In this document: piece after piece, positions 55,401 to 64,000 of the stretch
Numbering within the stretch: position 1 is the first letter of the stretch
Layout: each line of letters opens with the position of its first letter
Source of the DNA: Heterodera schachtii
Taxonomy: Eukaryota > Nematoda > Chromadorea > Rhabditida > Heteroderidae
Direction: 5' to 3'
DNA length: 64,000 nt
Assembly (NCBI GenBank): GCA_023374025.1
Contig: SIJG01000193.1
Span: 90,000-153,999, forward strand
Program-made: the position numbers and the translations under genes
Notes under the pieces: generated by a model
What the model was told of the DNA's origin: nothing
The model's database searches: none
Seen by the model: only the letters and a program-made list of their open reading frames with translations

Positions 55401-55659
55401 GCCAATAACGAGCATGTGCTAAATTTGGAAAAATTCTACCAACAAATCAAAAAAATCTAGAACGGTTCATTTTGTTAAAAATGCCTAAATTACAAAATAC
55501 ACTAAAAATTAAAAATATATTCTAAAAACTTGATTTTTATCAAAAATTAAGAAAATTCCTGTTATTAAGGTGTACGAAAGAAATTATTTTTTATACACAT
55601 CCTTAAGGTATACATTTACAAATAGGCTATTTTAAAATTTTTTACAATTATTAGATTAT

Positions 55660-55760
55660 AAAAAGGAAATCTATTATAAACATACCTACTCTCATACTTA
55701 GGAAGAAGAAAAATAACCGCATGAGTATGATCATAAAATAATATTTTAAACTTTTGATTC
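55660..55760 (-). other. variable cassette with conserved flank (member 1)
   Basis: Minus strand: ATG CGG TTA TTT TTC TTC, i.e. MRLFFFFLSMRV, followed by a GTATGT donor and a conserved intron start TTATAATAGAT. This would be a signal-peptide-like first exon. The flank is shared with 58360-58460 and 62490-62600. Confidence 0.35.
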
Positions 55761-58194
55761 GAAATTAGCAAAAAATAAAATAAAACACATAAAATTATTT
55801 TAAAATATAAAAAGAACAAATTATAATTTATTAAACTGAATTTATTTTTGTTTTTATAATAACAAATTTGAATTAAAGACTTAAAATTACAAAATATCGA
55901 AGTAATAATTAACCATAATAGTGAATAAATTATAGGTTTTTAATTATATTAATCATAACATATAGACATAATTTAAACTTTGTATTTCATCTTTCTAAAA
56001 TACAAGACAATGTAAGTAAAATATCTAAATAAAAAATTTTATTTCGAAATTTGCATCTTTTTAAAAAAAATTATGAAATTAAAACTAAACAAAACATTTA
56101 TACCTTTAAAGCATATATTGTCAAAATAATTTCTTTTTAAATTAACTAGCTTTTTCTGTAAAGAAAATAATTATCTCTTCCTTTATAAAAATAGCAGAAG
56201 AAGATACAAAATATAAAAAATAAATTCCCGAAAATGCGGATTATTTAATTATATAAAACAATACAAAAACCTTACTCATCGAGGAAGAAGCAAAAGGTGC
56301 ACTGGTACAAGGAGTTTTAAACCAAAGTTTTGGCCATGAATTTATTCGGCCGTTTATAATTTTTTACTTTCGCTACCTAAAAATAATCAAATTTAAACAA
56401 TCATTAAAATTTGCCACACCGAAATGGACAACAGATCGGTCAACAGTACGCATCACGTGAGCGCGCGCCTCACTGAGCTTCGCCCGCGCGATTTAAGCGA
56501 GAAAATTTTTTACTTAATTTTCATCTCGATTTTCTTGTTTAAAAAAAATACTTTTCAAAATAAATCACTTAAATTGGAACTATTAAAAATTTTTCCAAAA
56601 AATTAAAAAATATATTTAAAGTGATTATCAAAAATTAACAATATTCCTATTCTTATAAGAAAGAACCTAAAAAATATTTTTTTTAACCGTATAAAAATAT
56701 AATTTAAATTTTCACTAAATTTCAATTATTTTTAAAAAATATTAAAGATATGAATCAGAAACCATCATCACAATTGACGAGGACGAAGGCTCAAATCTAC
56801 CTGAGAACTTTAGAAAAAAAAATTTTTTTAACCCAATATTATAGGTTTGAAAAGGAAATTTAAAAAATTATAAAAAAATTTATAAAAATTTCTATCAACT
56901 AAAATGTAATATATATATATAAAACAAATTGGAAAATGTTCATAATAAATATCCAACAATTTACTTTTGAAATAATGAAAAGCAATTAAGTGCTTGAAAT
57001 TTAATGTTCAAGCTGAGTGGATTTAAATTAAAATTACTTAGAAAATATTAAATAGCAAAAGAATAATCTAGGCATAAATAAATTTCGAAATTATTATAAT
57101 ATACCTTTAAACTTCCAAGCAATTTATAATTTAAGTTTCTTGTATAAAAATATTATTTTAAGGCTCGTTCAATACCATCCAGATTTAATCTTTACCAAAC
57201 ACAAATGGATACTGTTGGGGGACATCAAGATTAAAAAAATAAAACAAACATTTTCAAGATTTATGTACAGAAAAATACTATTAAACAGCAATATTTTAAA
57301 AAAAACAAAAATTATTAAAAAAAAAATAAATATTGCGAATTTATGAGTAATAAAGAAAAAAAAATTAAAATTTTAAAAATTAAAGTAAAATTTCGAAAAA
57401 TAAATAACTTAACTCAATGGCAATGGTATTAGATCATCATATTCACTTAATTTCTTTTTTCTAACCTCGAATTTGTAAGTTACCTTATGATGAACACTCA
57501 TGAATTAAAAAAATAATGCCAGACATTTATTGAAAAAATGTTTTTAAAATCATCATAATGCAAAAAAAGAAAGAAATATGAAGAAATTAGCTCCGTGATA
57601 ATTTAAAATAAAACAACAAAAAAAGACGTTAATGCAAGCAAAAAAATACTTTTAACATTTGTTCAAATATTAAATGTCAAGTTCACAAAATATCCGTTTT
57701 TCTTAACGGTCGAATTTGGTTAAGTTTCCTTATGACGCACATACAAATTATGAATATAAAAACAAATTTGGCTTGATTTGCAAACAAAAAAAGTCGCAAT
57801 TCCGCGAGAAAAAAAAGTTTTAATGATTTAAATTTCATCATGATTTTCTTGTTTAAAAAGTACCTTTCAATATAAATCACTTAAATTGGGCATATAAAAA
57901 ATAAGAAAAAAATAAATGAAAAATAATTTCAAAAACTATAATCTAAAGTTAAATAAATGCATTAAAATAAATGATTCATAGAAACAAAATTATCAAACAA
58001 TATTTAATTTATAATTTAATTTTTTAATAAGCCAAAATTTGTTATTTTTAATCCATTTATATTATAAAAAATTGTTTAAAACAAAGCTAAACATCAAAAT
58101 AAATCATTTCAAGTAATATTAAACACAAATTATTTTATAAATATTTGTTTTCATTTATTTAAAAAAACATATATTTAAGATAAAGGTTATATTC

Positions 58195-58480
58195 CATAAT
58201 TCATGAAATTAAAAAAAAAGAAGAAACGTTCAACGACGAGCAATTGGCGTGGCGTTTTGACGTGGAAGTTTTTTAATAAAAATTTATAAATTAAGTTTAC
58301 TATACAAACGAGAACAAAATATAATAATAAAAATAATTCCAAATATGCCCAGTTATTGTATTATAAAAATAATCTATTATAACATAACTACAAATACCCA
58401 ACCTAGGAAAAAGAAGAAATGGCCCCGCAATGGAACCTTGACGTGGAATTCTTTTAACTATATGTAATTTTAATTTATAA
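58195..58480 (-). other. variable cassettes with conserved flank (members 2 and 3)
   Basis: Two islands (58225-58275 and 58405-58455) are followed on the plus strand by TTTAATTTATAAA-like sequence. The second is preceded by AATCTATTATAACATA shared with 62500 and 55675. On the minus strand the second could be an exon reading GPFLLFPRLG, similar in frame to GVPFLIFRM at 62520-62570, but its donor has changed (GTAGTT). Confidence 0.35.
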
Positions 58481-60383
58481 AATTTTGATTTAAATAATAA
58501 AAATAAAAGAGAAAGTTGATCAAATAAAATATATCATCATAAAAAATTCTTTATATACTATCAATCAGAAATTATCAAAATAAATAAAAATTTAATTTTC
58601 GTGATCTTTGCACTGAGAGCACATTAAAAAACCGATCAAAATTATTTAATATGAAATAAGATAATTCAGTTTTTATTGTTCTTATAATAACACATTTTAA
58701 TAAAAGAATTAAATCGTACAAAATATCGAAAAACACAAATTTGTGACCAAATTATAAGATTTAATATATTAATCATAACATATCCTAATAAATTTATGTT
58801 TTGTTCCATCTTTCTCCAATACATGAAAATAAAAGAAAAGAAGTGTAATGAAAATCTTTATTTACATAAAGAAATTTATTTCGCAATTTAAAGCCTTTAA
58901 AAGATTTTCATAAAAATAAAACTATACAAATTAATTTATACTTTAAAGGCATATATTCTCAAATAAAATTATTTTGGAATGTAAATAGTTCTTCTGTCTA
59001 TCATGGCCCTAAAGAGGACCTTTTGGGTTAGAGACACCTCGCTATTGAGGCGCCTAATATAATAAGTTGCTTTATTAAATAATTAGCACAATTAAAAGAT
59101 ATTATTATAAGTAAATCGCATTAATCACCTATCTCTCGTTATAAATAAAATAATTTAAATAAAAATATAAAAACTTTAAACGCATTAAATAATTATTGCA
59201 AGCGATTCCGTAATACATACGCGAAATCTCAACAATTTGAAAAAATATGAAAAGACTAAAATTGTTGAAAATTTTATTTTTACAAAATAAATATAAGCGT
59301 TCATTGTTTATAAAACAATTTATCAAAAATGGAACATTTTACCGCCCAATTGAAAGATATTTGATTTGCTATTATGCGGTCGAAAATGATAAAGATTAAA
59401 TTTTTCTTGCATTTTATGCATAAAAACACCGGATTTTCTCAATTTTAAGCACAAATTTTATTACCATATTTTAGGGTTTTTAGCACAAAAAATCCGGCGT
59501 CTACTTAAAAGATATTATTAGTTTAAGTGCACTAATCAGCTATCTTTATTAAAGAACTTGAACAGTAATCTAAAAACATTGAAACACAAATTAAATAATA
59601 CTGCTGTATAAATTGAAAAATATAATTAAATTAGTTTGGAAAATATTTTTGACAATTTATAAATCATCAATTATTTAATTAATTTTTGCAACGAACCATT
59701 TTGATGGAGTATTGCAACAAAATATTTATGAATAAGTGTAATAATATTAATAAAAATTCTTGTATAAATGAAACAAATTATTCTAAATAATAAATAAAAA
59801 TAACTTATTTTATACTCAATTATAGAAAAGGAATAAATAAAAATTACATCAAAAATAAATGTTATAAGAAATAAAAAATAATTATTAAAAAAGAATAATG
59901 TAACAAGGAAAACAATTACTACGATTTATAACAATTTAAAAATATTAAGAAATACAAGTTGGGAAGCGGAAGACACTATACTTCGAAGAAAACCTGAACG
60001 CCATCTTCATGAGTGAATTTTAATTTTAATAAATATGAAATACAAACACTTTAATTAAAGAAAAGCTTTTAAAAAAATTTAATTAAAATTTTTTATGACT
60101 ACATCTGTACTTCATCAAAAGAACGAAAGTTTAGCATTGTTAATCTGAGATTCCTTAAAAAATTACTATAAAAAAGAAGATATCACAAAAAGTTGATTGT
60201 ATAAATAAAACCTAGCAAATTTAAAAAATATATAATATAAAATACTACGCAAAATAATATATGTTTTCTATTCTTAATATATCAAAATTAATAAATTTAA
60301 ATGAAATTATTAAAATATTTTAAATAATTATCTTAAATATAAAGACAATTCCGGATGCAAAGGGAGTCATCGAGCATGATTAT

Positions 60384-60953
60384 TAGGGATGGGATTTTTA
60401 GGCACAAAAATCGCGAAATAGACACCTAAAATAGGCAGAAAAAATCGCAAAATAGGCATTAAATAGGCACAAAAATCCTCGAATAGGCACTAAAAGAGGC
60501 AAAAAAATTTTTTTTTAATTAAAGCTTTTTAGGTAGCAAAACACGTAAAAATTAACCAAAAAACTTATTTTGCCCATATTTCAATTGTTTTAAAGTTGTT
60601 TTCGATAAAAATAATTTTTTAAACCAAAAATTATTATTAAGAAAAAAAAAAAATTGAATTTTGAGGATCAGTTTTGTGAAAAATTTTCTAAATTCTTAGG
60701 GGTGTATTTTTCATTTTTATTGCGTTTTTGTTATGATTTTTCCGAAAATTCTGAAAAAAAGCGCCAAAAATGGCGAAATAGGCACAAAAATAGGCAAATA
60801 AGCATTAAGCACAAAAAGTACAAAATAGGCAAAATAGGCATTAAAAAAGTCATCGTAGACACCCCAAACAAAGCGGAAAAGGCGTTTTTCGTGCTTATCT
60901 GTGCGTATTAAGTGCGCAAAAGTTTAGGCATTTGCCTAAAAATCCCATCCCTA
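60384..60953. mobile_element. hAT-type MITE (AATAGGCAC family)
   Basis: 570 bp, ends TAGGGATGGGATTTTTAGGC and GCCTAAAAATCCCATCCCTA; perfect 8-bp duplication ATGATTAT (60376-60383, 60954-60961). The interior repeats AAAATAGGCACNAAAA and has the AGGGGTGTATTTTT block seen at 21290 and 28965. The 85-codon ORF inside is element sequence. Confidence 0.95.
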
Positions 60954-61015
60954 ATGATTATATAATTAGCAATAAATGCTAATATTTTAATAAAATAAAC
61001 ATTGCAAAAATTATT

Positions 61016-61084
61016 TTACATTGCATTTTCAAATTCAAATCCACCATCACTGCTTAACGAGTCTATCGCTTCACGAGAATACAT
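61016..61084 (-). other. 22-codon small ORF island
   Basis: Minus-strand ATG at 61084, reading MYSREAIDSLSSDGGFEFEN and two more residues, then TAA. It starts at one of the recurrent TTCTCG motifs and is the most protein-like of the short islands. It could equally be part of a larger exon or non-coding. Confidence 0.25.
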
Positions 61085-62489
61085 ACATATATGTGCCTCG
61101 CAAAAAGAACAAATTAAAAATTAGCCACTGCGATTCATTCGACAAAAAAATAATTAATTTTGCATTTCGCCAAAAGTATTAACCGTTATTGAAATAATCC
61201 GAATAAAATTTAAACAAATAAATTTTTACAACTATATATGACTCAATTATAAAATTTATGGAATGAAAAAACCCAAAATTTTCAGATGAACCTTAAGGTT
61301 TTTGCAAAAAAAAGTTATTATCTTTTATAGAATATGTTTTTAATATATTGTAAAGAATTCATGTAATTTGAAACTGAAAACAAAGAAAAGTAAAAAACTG
61401 TATTATGTAATAGAAACATTAAAAGGCTGGAAATTAAACATTTAAATAATAAAAAAACTATTGTGAAATGAAAATAAACCATCTGAATTTTTTAAAAATT
61501 AAATTGATAATAATGCCTCTATCTTAAGAAATTTAAAATGAAGAAAATATTTCCATATAAATAAAAATATCTAATGATTATATTACAAAAAACTCCAAAA
61601 ACAAAGACAAGCACTCGTTGATGAACATTAGTTCTAATCCAGTTATTAAAAAATTTTAAATTTAAAATAAATTTTATGTTTAAAGAAATTAAGAATAAAT
61701 TATATGAATGTCGCTAAATATCAACCAAAAGTCGATAAAACGATTGACTCAGAACTTCAAAAAAAAATGCGCAGTTCACCGACAAGAAAATTCATCACGA
61801 TTCTCTAATTAAAAAAATACCTTTCAATATAAATCACTTAAAATTTAAATAGAAAATATTCTTTAAAAAGTAAATAAATGACAAATTACACGAAAAATAA
61901 AACATATTATAAAAAGTGATTAGCAAACATTAAGAAATTTTCTATTCTTAAGACGAACCAAAGAAATTATTATTTTTTTTGTATATATAAAAAATATTTT
62001 TTATAATAAATTCCAATCAATACGAATTTAAAAAGCAACAAACCACTGTTTCGATGATGAGGATGCATTAATATTGAGCGCTTTGGTAAATGCCAGACAC
62101 AAAAAATCCTGTCATGCTTAAAACAGATATTAAGGATTTTATATAAATTAGCGAAAAACTATTGAGTCAAGGTGCAAATGGCTACATACCGATGAAAAAA
62201 TCATTTTATATTAAGTAATAAAAATTAAATAGTTATATTTTTCAAAATATAAAAGAAAAAATATCAAATCCAATTAACAAATGGATGAAAAGAGAACAAA
62301 GATTGCGTTATTATAAATAATTTTGAATTTAATCTTTGTGAACTGATTGTAAAGCATTGTCCAAATAGGTTATTTTAAATTTATTAGCTAATTAAACAAT
62401 TAAAATCCTCATAAGAATAGAACAACTTAAGACCAAAATGATAAAAGAAATTATTCCAAATACGCCTTGTTATTGTATTAGATAAAATA

Positions 62490-62600
62490 ATCTATTATAA
62501 CATACCTACAAAGATCATCCGAAAAATCAGAAACGGCACGCCGAGCAGGGCGTCTGAAGTGGAAATTATTTAATAAAATTTTAATTTATAAAAATATTTT
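62490..62600 (-). other. variable cassette with conserved flank (member 4)
   Basis: The minus strand has an AATTTCCACTTCAG acceptor at about 62567, a 48-base GC-rich island, and a GTATGT donor. Flanks match 58360-58480 at high identity (AATCTATTATAACATACCTAC; TTTTAATTTATAAAA), while the island does not. Two frames are open across it. Confidence 0.4.
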
Positions 62601-63222
62601 GCATTATAAAATTAAATTAAACATAAAAATGGTAAATTTAAACAGTCTGACGAGTACAATATGAATATGAAAAGTTCAGACTATGATATAATTAATGTTA
62701 AGCAATTTTTCACAATTTTTCTTAAGCTTCCTTAAACACCAATTTAAATAATTATAAAATTGAACCATGATAAAAATTTCCCTAAATTATAACAAGCAAA
62801 GTTATTACATATCAGAAGATTTATTTAAAAAATGATTTGGTGATAAAGCGCTTTCCTGCAGAAGAATTTCACCATGATATAGTATCCGAGATCATTCACA
62901 AGAGATTAATTAAAATATACATTTATTTTAACCCATAAAAACATAAGAAAGGATTTGTCCACTAAAACAATTAAATATGAGTCGCTGCATTTTGACAAAT
63001 TCAATTAATTTATTAGTAGATGTTTATTGTATAATAAAAAAATTAATTTATGTTGCCTTATAACAAAAATATGATAAAAAAAAATATAACCTTTGAGGCA
63101 TTTAAACAAAGGATTTAACGAATCAACACACTTCTGAAAATAATAATTGTATTAATTTAAGGACAAAAGATTAAAAAAAAATTAATAAATATACATCGCT
63201 TTTCCCAAAGTTTTAAGTACGA

Positions 63223-63414
63223 TTAAATAAATCTAAAAATTAAAGAAAGGAAATTTGATAACAAATGAAAAATATTCAATGATGGCAAATCTTCTGTGGC
63301 TGGCAATAAATATCTTATAAATTTCGAAACATAATTAAAATAACTACCGATAGAGAACAAATTAATAAAAAAAATAGTAAAAAGATACGACACGAGTACA
63401 GGAAAGCGCGGCAT
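63223..63414 (-). CDS. hypothetical small hydrophobic ORF
   Basis: 63 codons from ATG at 63414, starting MPRFPVLVSYLFTIFFINLF, signal-peptide or membrane-segment like, then LPATEDLPSLNIFHLL. The diverged copy near 41080 starts MSSLSVFVS and then hits a stop but stays hydrophobic. It is low-complexity Phe/Leu/Ile sequence, so a chance product of T-rich DNA is quite possible. Confidence 0.25.
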   Translation of the reverse strand: MPRFPVLVSYLFTIFFINLFSIGSYFNYVSKFIRYLLPATEDLPSLNIFHLLSNFLSLIFRFI

Positions 63415-63866
63415 ACCGTGAAAATTTTAAAAGTAAATTATAATGCAAAGCCAAAAACATTAATTAATTAATTTTGCGGCAATTTTCCATATTTTACTTC
63501 GACCGCTTATAAAAAATTATTTGGATGAAAATTACGGTTAAATAGCGATTTGTAAATATAAAAATGAACTCTTTGGTGAACATGGGTTTGAATTCATTAA
63601 TTAGAAATTATCTTTTCATTAAAAATATGCAATTTTATACTTCGAATATATAAAAAGTGATCAGAAAATAAGAAGAAAAAACATTAAATGTAAAAACTAA
63701 GACAAATTGTGCATCTCCTACCTGTTAAAACAAATACAATTAAATACAAAATTATTTATTGAAATTAGTCAAATCAAAATTTAATCAAATCAAAATACGA
63801 GATAAATAAGAGAAAAAAATTCCTCTATCGACAAAACTTTTAAATATTTTCATAGAAAACCGCAGC

Positions 63867-63923
63867 TGCTGGAGATTGCGGCATTGCTGGAGGCTCTGTC
63901 GGCACTGAGTTCTGCTGCTTAGT
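63867..63923 (-). CDS. possible exon at the right edge, product unknown
   Basis: A GC-rich island. Minus strand: acceptor TTGACTAAG, then QQNSVPTEPPAMPQSPAAA, then a GTTTTC that could be a weak donor. The plus strand is also open (LLEIAALLEALSALSSAA), so the strand is unresolved. The rest of any gene would lie outside the window or in unrecognised exons. Confidence 0.3.
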
Positions 63924-64000
63924 CAAAACAATTCAATGAAATAATGAATTACTAAATAAGTCAAATAAAAACTTTAATCGTGTTCATGTTGATCATCTCA

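Larger units (their letters stand above)
40967..64000. other. A-rich domain with GC-richer islands
   Basis: Over 23 kb the plus strand is dominated by A, with T clearly less frequent and G and C rare. Islands of 20-150 bp with more G and C occur every few hundred bases. Sub-regions are duplicated with divergence: 41.0-41.8 with 62.8-63.4 kb, 42.96-43.6 with 51.67-52.25 kb, 46.7-47.5 with 47.6-48.5 kb, 49.2-49.7 with 50.6-51.1 kb. No long ORF. T-rich minus-strand sequence would suit nematode introns or intergenic DNA of minus-strand genes. Confidence 0.7.

Noticed and set aside
60654..60911. 85-codon plus-strand ORF
   Set aside because: It lies wholly inside the hAT MITE at 60384-60953.

Overview
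The window looks like animal DNA, most likely from a nematode. It is very AT-rich, has no operon-like runs of ORFs, and the one clear gene has GT-AG introns as short as 44 and 45 bases with T-rich acceptors. I cannot name the species; the nematode call is an inference from intron style and mobile-element content. There are no rRNA genes, convincing tRNA genes or CRISPR arrays.

Layout. Bases 1-4857 are T-rich, gene-poor DNA with one hAT-type MITE, ended by a 10-base N gap (4858-4867). From 4868 to about 19100 a ~3.1 kb segment occurs twice in direct orientation (4868-7939 and 14231-19101). Between the copies lie twelve units of a 422-bp satellite (7941-12960), a Tc1-like terminal fragment and a piece of a larger composite repeat. 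The second copy carries two extra insertions, so the first copy serves as their empty site and fixes their ends and target duplications.

Bases 20131-24963 (minus strand) hold the best gene: ten exons in consistent phase encode about 404 residues with an FtsH/AFG3-type M41 zinc-peptidase domain (HECAH motif), but no AAA ATPase domain is visible. A hAT MITE and an intronic foldback sit in its introns. From 25.6 to 39.3 kb four to five copies of a composite repeat, each with a ~49-bp minisatellite, lie in one orientation, mixed with nested hAT MITEs, Tc1-like and foldback elements. Isolated minus-strand exons are visible at 34451-34571 and 39588-39954, with a weaker one near 37.0 kb.

From about 41 kb to the end the plus strand is strikingly A-rich. 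Short GC-richer islands of 20-150 bp recur every few hundred bases. Several islands belong to duplicated cassettes whose AT-rich flanks are conserved while the island differs. CGAGAA occurs about 14 times on the plus strand here and its complement about once. Some islands look like minus-strand exons (49013-49180, 54086-54231); others form a duplicated plus-strand coding-like family (43 kb and 51.7 kb). This could be a decaying, fast-evolving gene cluster or an array of small transcription units; the sequence alone does not decide.
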